Source: Rhodanobacter thiooxydans (GTDB lineage: Bacteria; Pseudomonadota; Gammaproteobacteria; Xanthomonadales; Rhodanobacteraceae). From it: DNA of 64,000 bases. This document shows, piece after piece, positions 38,919-47,619 of this stretch. The stretch spans positions 1,860,001-1,924,000 of the forward strand of contig NZ_CP127409.1 of assembly GCF_030291135.1 (NCBI RefSeq), written 5' to 3'. The number at the start of each line of letters is the position of its first letter. Positions within the stretch are counted from its first letter, which is position 1. The notes beneath the pieces were generated by a model. It saw only the letters and a list, made by a program, of their open reading frames with translations, searched no databases and was not told where the DNA came from. Both the position numbers and the translations under genes were made by a program.

Positions 38919-39158
38919 CTACTCGACGGGCAATCCATGTTTCGCTCGCCATGCCGCGTGACCAAGCCGAAGCGTTGCCAGTATCGCAGTCAACACAGTC
39001 GACAGATGGAACAGCCATGGCTGCACGGTTCCTGGCGGCGACATCGTGAACGCTACCCACCACGACAAGCCGGCGAACAGTGCACGCCACCAGCAGCGCC
39101 GCAAGATTCTTGCCGCCAACGCGCCGTACTTGGCGTTGATCCCTATCGGCATCGTCAC
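38919..39158 (-). CDS. Possible small membrane protein, antisense to the next ORF
   Basis: A 79-residue frame with two hydrophobic segments (ALFAGLSWWVAFTMS and LFHLSTVLTAILATL). GTG 39158 has a good AGGGGG seven bases upstream. It overlaps the plus-strand ORF 39046-39294 by 113 bases, and both have GC-rich third positions, so one may be a shadow. It would be the only gene on the minus strand within the element. Confidence 0.35.
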   Translation of the reverse strand: MTMPIGINAKYGALAARILRRCWWRALFAGLSWWVAFTMSPPGTVQPWLFHLSTVLTAILATLRLGHAAWRAKHGLPVE

Positions 39159-39294
39159 GTTCTATCCCCCTGTGTACCCATACGCCGGGGCAGTGTACTT
39201 CGCCAGTTGCATCATTTTCGGGTGCGCCATTTTCCAAGAGCTGCGGCGCTGGACCGGTAAGGCCGCCAAGCCTGTCAAAACCACTCCCTCTTAA
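39046..39294 (+). CDS. Possible small membrane protein
   Basis: An 82-residue frame with a basic N-terminus (NSARHQQRRKILAAN), two hydrophobic segments (YLALIPIGIVTFYPPV and AVYFASCIIFGCAIF) and a charged tail. It starts with GTG at 39046 and a weak ribosome site. It runs with the surrounding genes, which favours it over the antisense ORF at 38919-39158. No family recognised; a holin-like role cannot be excluded. Confidence 0.4.
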   Translation: MNATHHDKPANSARHQQRRKILAANAPYLALIPIGIVTFYPPVYPYAGAVYFASCIIFGCAIFQELRRWTGKAAKPVKTTPS

Positions 39295-39550
39295 CCGCAT
39301 TTTCTCCTGAGCCCATGAAGCTCTCCGCATTGGTCGGTTGTGTCGTCGCACGCCCGGCTTACCCCGTGGAAGGCTTCCCCTATTTTGGCGCACGAATGCT
39401 AACCCGTCCGCCGCATAGACCCGGCAAACCTTTGTCGCCACTAGCTTCAAGTTAGTTCTATCTGCTTTGTTCCCTATTCCGTACCCCCGCTGGCGCATTC
39501 GATGAGCGTGCCAACGCTCCACTGTGCCGACCCTCCCCAAGGAATCCCCC
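39295..39550. other. Intergenic stretch of the element (256 bases)
   Basis: Less GC-rich than its surroundings. I see no gene, strong hairpin or clear promoter; it precedes two small genes and may hold their promoter. Confidence 0.4.
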
Positions 39551-39751
39551 ATGTCCATGAACGCACAACGTAATGCCGCCGCAGTAGCAGCACTGAAGAA
39601 GATCACCCCGCAGCAACTGGCGGGAATACAGCTTTTCGTCGAGCGCCAGCGCGTCCAGAAGCTCGCCAAGTCCACCACGACGAGTGTGCATGTGTGGGGC
39701 GGCGCGGCGACCGGCTGGCCAACCCCTTCCCAATTTCGCAAGACCCCATAA
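39551..39751 (+). CDS. Small hypothetical protein of the integrated element
   Basis: A 66-residue protein (MSMNAQRNAAAVAALKKITP) with a helical, charged first half and a Gly/Trp/Pro-rich tail. AAGGAAT lies ahead of ATG 39551. No family recognised. Confidence 0.45.
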   Translation: MSMNAQRNAAAVAALKKITPQQLAGIQLFVERQRVQKLAKSTTTSVHVWGGAATGWPTPSQFRKTP

Positions 39752-39769
39752 ACCGAACGAGACAACGCC

Positions 39770-40429
39770 ATGACCCCGAAACCGAACCTTACCGCCGTAC
39801 CTTCGCCCGCCCAGCGCCTACGCGACGCCATTGCCCATCGCGACGCTGTAGCCGTCGAGATTAACGACAACCGCGCAAAGGCCGCGCTTCTCGATCCACT
39901 GATCCAAGAGCTTGCCGACGCCGACGCGGCCCTGAAAGACGTGCTCAAGACTGACGCCGATGCGCTGCATGACTGGGCACTCAATGGCGCTCAAGGGCCG
40001 TCGCCCTCCCCCGATACGCGCAGCCGAGACGCAGCCTCCCGCAAGGTCGCGGAGGCGAATGCGAAGTTGAACGCGTCGGGTATCGCACGAAATCAGTTTG
40101 ACGTGGCCTATCACGAGATAGTCAGCCGCCACGAGGAGGCACAGCACGCGGTGCAGGCCGCAGAGCGAGCGGTAATCGGTGATGAGCTTCTGCGCAGCGG
40201 CACAAAGCAAAGGGCCGCCGCCAAGGCGTACCTAATGGCCGAATTCATGCACCAGCACGTCATGCAGGCGGCGCGACAAGTCGGCGGCCTGGATCACTAC
40301 TTCGCCGAGTTGGAGGAAATCACCAAGCCCCTACTTGCGGCAGATGAAGCGGACATACGGCGCGAGGCCGCTGCAATCGCGGCTCAGCATCTGCAGGCGC
40401 TCTTGCATGGAGAGGATCACAACGGATAA
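39770..40429 (+). CDS. Coiled-coil hypothetical protein of the integrated element
   Basis: A 219-residue protein, mostly long Ala/Glu/Lys helices (LRDAIAHRDAVAVEINDNRA, EEAQHAVQAAERAVIGDELL) and probably coiled coil. It follows the 66-residue gene by 18 bases and is closed off by a strong terminator at 40446. No family recognised. Confidence 0.55.
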   Translation: MTPKPNLTAVPSPAQRLRDAIAHRDAVAVEINDNRAKAALLDPLIQELADADAALKDVLKTDADALHDWALNGAQGPSPSPDTRSRDAASRKVAEANAKLNASGIARNQFDVAYHEIVSRHEEAQHAVQAAERAVIGDELLRSGTKQRAAAKAYLMAEFMHQHVMQAARQVGGLDHYFAELEEITKPLLAADEADIRREAAAIAAQHLQALLHGEDHNG

Positions 40430-40445
40430 CGATCGCTTTGGGTCC

Positions 40446-40477
40446 CCGGCTCCGTGCGAATCGGAGCCGGTCTTTTT
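40446..40477 (+). terminator. Strong intrinsic terminator before the tail genes
   Basis: CCGGCTCCG at 40446-40454 pairs perfectly with CGGAGCCGG at 40462-40470, followed by TCTTTTT. It separates the replication/accessory genes from the virion-type genes. Confidence 0.9.
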
Positions 40478-40495
40478 CATGCCGACAAATGAGCA

Positions 40496-40834
40496 ATGAA
40501 AGCTCCCATAGCGGCCCACGCTGGAATCACACACATGATCGTCATACGAGGCAAGAACATCACCCTGCAGCCATTGGGCGTGCGGGAAATCAGCGAGACG
40601 CTGGAAAGCATGAAGAAACTCGGTGCCGGGCCCACAACGTCGGGCATGTACGGCCCTGATCTGCTGCCGCACTTTTTGAACGTGGTAACCGCCGCTGTCC
40701 GGCGCCAGGTGCCCGATGCGAGCGTGGATGAAGTAGCCGACGCCATCGACATCACCAACATTACCGAGATCCAGCTTGCGCTGATCGGCCATTCCGTGAG
40801 CAACACTCACAAGGGGCTGGGCCATGTCCAATGA
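40496..40834 (+). CDS. Putative phage tail assembly chaperone
   Basis: A 112-residue protein; from Met14 it reads MIVIRGKNITLQPLGVREISETLESMKKL, given here as two pieces of MIVIRGKNITLQPLG and VREISETLESMKKL, the pattern of small proteins encoded just before tape measure genes in siphophages and myophages. It overlaps the tape measure gene by 11 bases. The start may be ATG 40496 or ATG 40535. I see no slippery sequence for the usual G/GT-type frameshift. Confidence 0.6.
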   Translation: MKAPIAAHAGITHMIVIRGKNITLQPLGVREISETLESMKKLGAGPTTSGMYGPDLLPHFLNVVTAAVRRQVPDASVDEVADAIDITNITEIQLALIGHSVSNTHKGLGHVQ

Positions 40835-43496
40835 AAACGAGATCGTCGTCCAGCTAACTGCTGAAACGGCGCAACTGCAGGCAGGCATGGAGGAAGGCGC
40901 TGCTACTGTCGCGAAAGCTACCGAGGAAATGCAGGCGACCATTGCCGAAGAGGCCGCTGCCTTCAATGCAGCCGTACAGCTGAAAGTCGATGCGATGGTG
41001 CGGCTCAATGCGGCCTTTGCTGGCGGCATCACCAGCACCGCAGGCATTGCCGAAGCAGAGGCGGCACTTGACCAAGCAATGGCCGCTGGCGCACTCACAG
41101 CTGCCGAATATGCCGGGTATGTCGGGACGCTGAACACGGCAGAGATTGACCTAGCCGCCAGCACCACGGCTGCCACGGTGGCGACTGAAGCCAACACTGT
41201 CGCGATGACGATCAACGGCGGTGTGGCTCGCGAGCTGGGCGTGATGATCGGCGAGCTGGCGCGCGGCAATTACACGCGTCTGGAAGGCTCCACGATCACA
41301 CTGGCGAACCGCACCGGCGTGCTTTCGACCGTACTGCAGAGCCTAATGAGTCCGATTGGGCTGGCCACGGTCGCGGCAGCAGCATTGGGTTATGAGGTAT
41401 TTGAGGCAGGCTCAGACTTCCGTGCCATGGAAGGCGCAGTGATCGCCACGGGGCAGGCCGCAGGATATACGGCCGGACAACTGGACGTCATGGCCAACAG
41501 TGTTGGCAAGTCTACCGGCGATGTTGGCGCGGCGGATGAGGCATTCCAGAAGCTTGCCGCTTCCGGTCGCTTCGCCGGGAACGACCTGCGACTGGTGGGC
41601 ACCGCTGCCGCTGAAATGGCCGCCATGACCGGCCAGAGTGTTGGCTCGATCATCGCGCAGATTGAAAAGCTACAGGAAGACCCGCTAAAGGCGGTCGCCA
41701 AGCTAAATGACCAGTTCCATTTTCTGACGGTCGCCGAGTTCGAGCAAATGCAGCAATTGGTGGCCGGTGGAGATACGGCCGCTGCGGCAAGCATCGCCTA
41801 CGCGGCGATGGCCGACAACATGGGGATCAAGACCGAACAGGTTCACCAGCACGTCAACGTTCTTATCAAAGCCTGGCGCGACCTGAAGAACGTCTGGAAT
41901 GACACGATGCGTAGCGCAAACGTTGCGCTAGGCGGTGGCGACACGGCGGAACAGCTCGCGGAAGCGCAACGCATCCTGAAAAACATGCAGGAGCAGAATG
42001 CCGCCCTGCTACAGATACACAGTCATTCGGCCGGCCTTACCGCCGAGATGAACTTGCAGTCGGCCCGCGTGACTGAACTGACGGCAAAGCTTCGTGAACA
42101 GAGTGCGGCGGCTGGCGCCGTTGGCGCTTCGGCGCAGAAGAGCGCCGAGCAGATCGACGCGATGGCAAAAGCGTCCAAGAAGAAAGGCGGTGCCGGTCAT
42201 GCCGACCACGAACAGGCGCAAGCCGACCGCGACGCCTTCAACGAGCAGCGCCTACAGCACAGCATGTCGCTGGCCGAGGAAAAAACGTACTGGCAGGCCA
42301 AGCTAGCGGCGGCGAAGGAAGGGACGGACGCCTACCGCCAAGCGGTGAACGAACTGCTGCAGATCCGTAGCAAGCAGGAGAGCGCCAGCAAGTCGGCGGC
42401 TCGGCAGGAGATCGCGGACGCCAAGCACGTCGCAGAGGAACAAAAGCGCGCCATCAGGGATGCTGAAACCGCCGAGGAAGAAGCGTCCAAGAAAGCAACG
42501 GCACTGAGCTTGGAAAGGCTCAAGGCATCGCACGATGAGGCAATCGGAGAGCTGGCGAACAAGCGTCAGGGCTATGAGCTGCAGTTTTCCGAAGGCGAGA
42601 TCAATGCTGCGCAGTTACTACAGCCTGAGCAGCAACTAGCAGCGCAGAAGTTAGCCATAGACCAGCAGTACTCCCGCGACAAGCAAAAGCTCGACTTAGG
42701 AGATCAGGTAGCGATCACCAAGGATGGCGAGGCCATCGTCAAGGCGATGCAGCAGTATCAGGCGGAAATGACGGCATCGGAAAAGAATTTCCACAAGAAC
42801 AGCGCCAAGGAGTGGCAGAGCTACGCCAAGCAAATCGAGGGCGCGATGCAGGGCGCCATCAACGGCATGCTGTTCCAGCACCAGACGTTGCGACAGGGCA
42901 TTGCCAACATCTCACTGGTTATCGGCGAGGACTTCATCAAGGAAGCGGTAATGAAGCCGCTGGACGCGTGGATTTCCGGAGAGTCCGCGAAAACGGCCGC
43001 AGCCCTTGCCGGTGCAACACAGCGGCAAGTTATCGAGACTGGCGCGGCAGAAGTATCGAAAGCTGCGGACGCGGCTACCGGCAGAAGCCAGATCACCAGC
43101 GCGGCTGCAACTGCCGGCGCGAAGGCGTATCAGGCCATCGTCGGTATCCCCTTCGTCGGCCCGGTGCTGGCGCCCATTGCTGCGGGCGTCGCCTTCGCTG
43201 GCGTGGAAGCGTTCGGCAGCAAGATCTCCAGTGCCCAAGGCGGCTGGGAACGCGTCCCGATCGACGGCGCGATGACCGAGCTGCACAAGGACGAGATGGT
43301 GTTGCCGGCACATGTCGCCAACCCTATCCGCGATATGGCCAAGAAGGGTGGCGGCCAGCGAGGTGCGGACGGTGGCGGCAACAACTATCACTTTCACAGC
43401 TTCGATTCTCGCGGGATCGCGGATTACGCGCGTAGGCGTCCGGCCGATTTTGCAGCCGCCATGAAGCATGTTGCGCGACGAGGGCATTTGAAATGA
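40824..43496 (+). CDS. Phage tail tape measure protein
   Basis: An 890-residue protein. The N-terminal 130 residues are helical (VVQLTAETAQLQAGMEEG), then the tape measure domain (ARGNYTRLEGSTITLANRTG, GSDFRAMEGAVIATGQAAGY), a long charged coiled coil (about 400-700), a hydrophobic segment (IVGIPFVGPVLAPIAAGVAF) and the usual C-terminal GAMTELHKDEMVLPAHVANP. Tape measure proteins set tail length and line the tail tube. The frame is intact over the whole length, so it is not decayed. It overlaps the chaperone-like gene and has no tube, sheath or baseplate genes beside it. Confidence 0.9.
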   Translation: MSNENEIVVQLTAETAQLQAGMEEGAATVAKATEEMQATIAEEAAAFNAAVQLKVDAMVRLNAAFAGGITSTAGIAEAEAALDQAMAAGALTAAEYAGYVGTLNTAEIDLAASTTAATVATEANTVAMTINGGVARELGVMIGELARGNYTRLEGSTITLANRTGVLSTVLQSLMSPIGLATVAAAALGYEVFEAGSDFRAMEGAVIATGQAAGYTAGQLDVMANSVGKSTGDVGAADEAFQKLAASGRFAGNDLRLVGTAAAEMAAMTGQSVGSIIAQIEKLQEDPLKAVAKLNDQFHFLTVAEFEQMQQLVAGGDTAAAASIAYAAMADNMGIKTEQVHQHVNVLIKAWRDLKNVWNDTMRSANVALGGGDTAEQLAEAQRILKNMQEQNAALLQIHSHSAGLTAEMNLQSARVTELTAKLREQSAAAGAVGASAQKSAEQIDAMAKASKKKGGAGHADHEQAQADRDAFNEQRLQHSMSLAEEKTYWQAKLAAAKEGTDAYRQAVNELLQIRSKQESASKSAARQEIADAKHVAEEQKRAIRDAETAEEEASKKATALSLERLKASHDEAIGELANKRQGYELQFSEGEINAAQLLQPEQQLAAQKLAIDQQYSRDKQKLDLGDQVAITKDGEAIVKAMQQYQAEMTASEKNFHKNSAKEWQSYAKQIEGAMQGAINGMLFQHQTLRQGIANISLVIGEDFIKEAVMKPLDAWISGESAKTAAALAGATQRQVIETGAAEVSKAADAATGRSQITSAAATAGAKAYQAIVGIPFVGPVLAPIAAGVAFAGVEAFGSKISSAQGGWERVPIDGAMTELHKDEMVLPAHVANPIRDMAKKGGGQRGADGGGNNYHFHSFDSRGIADYARRRPADFAAAMKHVARRGHLK

Positions 43497-43520
43497 GCGA
43501 GGCAGCAAGGCGGCCCACCG

Positions 43521-43820
43521 ATGACCACTAGATCCATGCAACCGACACGTCGAGGCGTTCCCGCCGACTACGCGGGCACCGACCCATGTCTATGCAACGC
43601 GCGCACGAAGTCAGGCATGCCCTGTCGTGCGGTCGGGCTGGATAACGGTCGATGCAAGTGGCACGGAGGAAAGAGCACAGGCCCAGTGACGGAAGAAGGC
43701 CGAGAGGCGATCAGGCGCAGCAATGTCGAGCGTGCGCATCGGCGTCTGAGGAAGGGCTTGGAGGCATGGATCGCGCGTATGGGGATCGGAGATATGCCTA
43801 GGAAAGCCACCGAAAAGTGA
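43521..43820 (+). CDS. HGG-STG domain protein
   Basis: A 99-residue protein with Cys pairs (CLCNARTKSGMPCRAVG, CKWHGGKSTGPVTEEGRE) that form the HGG-STG motif, followed by a basic helix (NVERAHRRLRKGLEAW). Such proteins are frequent in prophages, often near packaging genes, and may bind zinc; the function is not established. It starts 24 bases after the tape measure stop. Confidence 0.75.
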   Translation: MTTRSMQPTRRGVPADYAGTDPCLCNARTKSGMPCRAVGLDNGRCKWHGGKSTGPVTEEGREAIRRSNVERAHRRLRKGLEAWIARMGIGDMPRKATEK

Positions 43821-43881
43821 GTTTCTAGAGCAGTACGTGCGCGCGCGAATGAGTCTGGGCGAAGTTGAGACCTGTTAACAA

Positions 43882-44040
43882 ATGTCAAGGCCTCGCAAGC
43901 TGGACAAGGGGCGGGCCGGACTGATTCGGACGAGACCGACCGGGCGCTATAAATCAAATCCGTTCATCGCGGACGAAAGGGACAAGTGCGCAAGTGTCCC
44001 AGCGGGCAACCGCGAACAACACGCACAGGCGGCAGCGTAG
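43882..44040 (+). CDS. Possible very small ORF
   Basis: A 52-residue basic frame starting MSRPRKLDKGRAGLIRTRP between the HGG-STG and Mu-F-like genes. It has no clear ribosome site and no recognised family. It might be a remnant of a packaging gene. Confidence 0.25.
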   Translation: MSRPRKLDKGRAGLIRTRPTGRYKSNPFIADERDKCASVPAGNREQHAQAAA

Positions 44041-44088
44041 ATCACTCTACGGCGCGCGTGGTCGCTATTCTTCCCGGAAGGGGGAAGC

Positions 44089-44682
44089 ATGCCGACCAAT
44101 TCTGCGATTTATCTGTATCCACCACTGCTGCGATATGGCGCACTTGCTGGTGGCTGGGTGGAACGCATACGCATCCTTGCCGATGCCGAAAGGGTGCGGG
44201 CGCAAATCTTCCGTGTGGACGACGGCATCTTCGGCGGCAAAGATCCCTACGCGATCGCATGGGCTGAGGATTATGGCGCCGATCTTCTAATCGTAGACGC
44301 AGCAGGGAATCCGCTGACGGACATTCTGCGCATGCTGATCCGCCAGACAATTGCAACGGCGATGCGCGCCGATGCGAGCCACAAAGAAATGGCCGGCATT
44401 CTGCGCAGTATGTATGCCTTCAGTCCCAACGCAGCACAAATAATCGCCACAACTGAGATAGGGCTAGCGAATGGTTACGGCGGGCTCGCTGGAGCAATTG
44501 CCGTGGGCGCCAAGGCAAAACGCTGGCTCGTGTCCAATGATCCAGGCGTGTGCGATGGCTGCAGCGCGAATGCCGCACAAGGATGGATCAGCATCGACAC
44601 GCCCTACGCGTCGGGCGCACTGGCGCCTCTCGATCATGCTGGATGCCGCTGTGATGCGGCCTATCGCAGAAAACTACCGTAG
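44089..44682 (+). CDS. Phage minor head protein fragment (Mu F/SPP1 gp7-like C-terminal domain)
   Basis: A 197-residue protein. The C-terminal half has the domain pattern ATTEIGLANGYGGLAG, then KRWLVSNDPGVCDGCSANAA and HAGCRCDAAYRR, as in the head morphogenesis protein family. The N-terminus is shorter than in full Mu F or gp7 proteins, and no portal or capsid gene is present. ATG 44089 follows GAAGGGGGAAGC. In normal phages this gene precedes the tail genes; here it follows the tape measure, next to attR. Confidence 0.75.
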   Translation: MPTNSAIYLYPPLLRYGALAGGWVERIRILADAERVRAQIFRVDDGIFGGKDPYAIAWAEDYGADLLIVDAAGNPLTDILRMLIRQTIATAMRADASHKEMAGILRSMYAFSPNAAQIIATTEIGLANGYGGLAGAIAVGAKAKRWLVSNDPGVCDGCSANAAQGWISIDTPYASGALAPLDHAGCRCDAAYRRKLP

Positions 44683-44814
44683 GCTACCTGCTGACCAGCA
44701 AGCTGCTGGCAGCGTTTCTAAATTAGACGGCAAATAGATAGCCGAGCCGTCGCGCAGTGCGAGCACCAGCCATTGCGGCCAGCGGGGAACCTTGAAGGGA
44801 ACAAAAATACACGG

Positions 44815-44844
44815 CCACAAAAAAACCCCATATTTCAGGGGTTT
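44815..44844 (-). terminator. Intrinsic terminator after tRNA-Ser, supplied by the element
   Basis: On the minus strand AAACCCC and GGGGTTT flank a short loop and are followed by a T run. It sits 12 bases past the tRNA 3' end and so replaces the terminator left behind near 32.5 kb by integration. Confidence 0.8.
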
Positions 44845-44855
44845 AGATGCTTTTA

Positions 44856-44869
44856 TGGCGGAGAGAGTG
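44856..44869. repeat. Candidate right attachment site (attR) in tRNA-Ser
   Basis: TGGCGGAGAGAGTG, identical to 32532-32545, covers CCA, discriminator and acceptor-stem 3' strand of tRNA-Ser. Integration therefore restores a functional tRNA. Confidence 0.6.
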
Positions 44870-44945
44870 GGATTCGAACCCACGGTAGTGTTACCACTAC
44901 GGCAGTTTTCAAGACTGCTGCCTTAAACCGCTCGGCCATCTCTCC
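44856..44945 (-). tRNA. tRNA-Ser(TGA)
   Basis: The minus strand reads GGAGAGATGGCCGAGCGGTT through anticodon loop CTTGAAA (anticodon TGA), a long variable arm (GTAGTGGTAACACTAC), T arm GTGGGTTCGAATCCCAC and acceptor TCTCTCCG with encoded CCA. It is intact. Its 3' end is the integration target. It lies downstream of serS in the same direction. Confidence 0.97.
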
Positions 44946-44982
44946 ATAAACTCGTTGTCTGCAGCAAGGTGCGCGTTGCGCG

Positions 44983-45111
44983 CCACTACGGCAGTTTTGT
45001 TCCGGGCATCCTGCCCTCCACCCCTTCGGGGCCAGCGGCTGCGCCGCTGTCCGCTTCGGCATCCTGCCTTCGCGTCAAGACTGCTACCTTAAACCGCTCG
45101 GCCATCTCTCC
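44983..45111 (-). pseudogene. tRNA-Ser pseudogene split in the anticodon loop by a repeat
   Basis: On the minus strand the 5' part (45111 to 45075) matches the neighbouring tRNA-Ser(TGA) through the anticodon, with one change (GGTAGCAGTC for GGCAGCAGTC). After 76-77 inserted bases, 44998-44983 continues with AAAACTGCCGTAGTGG of the same tRNA; the T arm and acceptor 3' strand are missing. It cannot give a mature tRNA. It lies 38 bases upstream of the intact copy and points the same way. Confidence 0.8.
44996..45074. repeat. Dispersed modular repeat inserted in the tRNA-Ser pseudogene
   Basis: Plus strand TTTGTTCCGGGCATCCTGCC, then CACCCCTTCGGGGCCAGCGG, CTGCGCCGCTGTCC and a second GGCATCCTGCC. 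The core matches 32366-32454, which has an extra CGCTGCGCGCTAC. The two copies differ in their outer words, so the family looks modular. Confidence 0.65.
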
Positions 45112-45135
45112 ATAAGTTCTCGGCGGCAGAGTCTA

Positions 45136-46829
<1,694 letters not shown>

Positions 46830-46898
46830 TTATCGCTGGGGGGTGGTAGTGGCTGCAATGTGAGTTCAGGTGGCGTGAGGGGCTTCACCCCTCCCCGG

Positions 46899-46925
46899 CC
46901 CTCCCCTGCTGCACGCAGGGGAGGG
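46899..46925. repeat. Intergenic perfect hairpin repeat
   Basis: CCCTCCCCTGC and GCAGGGGAGGG form an 11-bp perfect stem around TGCAC between serS and the next gene. No T run follows. It resembles short dispersed hairpins common in Lysobacterales genomes. Confidence 0.6.
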
Positions 46926-46961
46926 AGCAAAGCGGCTCCGTAACAAGTCGGCAGAAGCCGG

Positions 46962-47540
46962 TTAGCTGGCCAGCTTGCGTTCGCTGCGGCCCAGCCACCA
47001 GGCCATCGCGGCGCCGGCGAGCAGCCAGCCGACGAGCTGCTCGACCAGTGCCGCCAGCGTGAAGTCGAGCGGGAAGCGATACCAGTTCCAGTACGGCACC
47101 ATCGTGCACAGCCAGGTGAACAGCGCCGCTGCAGCGGCAAGTGCCACGCGCCGCCGGAAACCCAGTCCGGCCAGCCCCAGCACGAAGGCGAGGGCCAGTG
47201 CGGCGAGTGTGTCGGACGCCCACTGCCGGCCGATCTGCGGACCCATCTGCATCATGTCCTCGCCTTGCGGCAGGTAGACCACGAAGGCGTACGGCGACGT
47301 CACCGCCTTTTCCGAGTACGCCTTGAGTACCGCCTTGTCACCCATCTGCTTCGGATCCAGCGACGGCAGGATGTAGACGCCGGGCTGGGTGCCGAGCCCT
47401 TCATGCAGGCTGCTCAACACGGCGTTTTCGTTGGCCGGCAGGCGGATGCCGGTATCGCCCAGCCCCAGCGCCATGTGCGCCGCCACGCCCCACACGAACA
47501 TCACGATGCCGCCGATCAGACCCGCCACGAGTATGCGCAT
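46962..47540 (-). CDS. Hypothetical integral membrane protein
   Basis: A 192-residue protein. An N-terminal helix (ILVAGLIGGIVMFVWGVAAH) is followed by a periplasmic loop of about 90 residues and three C-terminal helices (ASDTLAALALAFVLGLAG, VALAAAAALFTWLCTM, LVGWLLAGAAMAWWLG). Homologues without function are common in the order. It lies between rarA and serS on the same strand. Confidence 0.7.
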   Translation of the reverse strand: MRILVAGLIGGIVMFVWGVAAHMALGLGDTGIRLPANENAVLSSLHEGLGTQPGVYILPSLDPKQMGDKAVLKAYSEKAVTSPYAFVVYLPQGEDMMQMGPQIGRQWASDTLAALALAFVLGLAGLGFRRRVALAAAAALFTWLCTMVPYWNWYRFPLDFTLAALVEQLVGWLLAGAAMAWWLGRSERKLAS

Positions 47541-47619
47541 AACTCTCCCTCCCCGCTTGATGCGGCAAATCTATGTCGGGTATCGCGGCAACGGCAAGGA
47601 TGCTTGCAGCATGCGGGAA

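Larger units (their letters stand above)
32532..44869. mobile_element. Integrative, phage-satellite-like element in tRNA-Ser(TGA)
   Basis: About 12.3 kb between two copies of TGGCGGAGAGAGTG. Order: tyrosine integrase, three small genes of unknown function, AlpA-like regulator, second HTH protein, CHC2 primase-like protein, RepA-like ATPase, two unknown genes, small membrane proteins, two unknown genes, terminator, then tail chaperone-like, tape measure, HGG-STG and Mu-F-like genes. Nearly all read rightward and many overlap by ATGA. Early genes at 34.0-35.4 kb are visibly more A/T-rich than the chromosome. No terminase, portal, major capsid, lysis or conjugation gene is present. Confidence 0.8.

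Noticed and set aside
40790..40840. Programmed frameshift between chaperone-like and tape measure genes
   Set aside because: No slippery heptamer of the known kinds is visible; a plain 11-base overlap explains the arrangement.
43493..43531. Twelve-codon frame starting in the tape measure stop
   Set aside because: Too short and without any supporting signal beyond an ATGA overlap.
44471..44737. Alternative frame inside and past the Mu-F-like gene
   Set aside because: It overlaps the recognised domain in another frame and has no similarity.
44999..45074. A tRNA intron in the tRNA-Ser copy
   Set aside because: Too short for a group I intron, no conserved core, and the 3' half of the tRNA is missing, so splicing could not give a tRNA.
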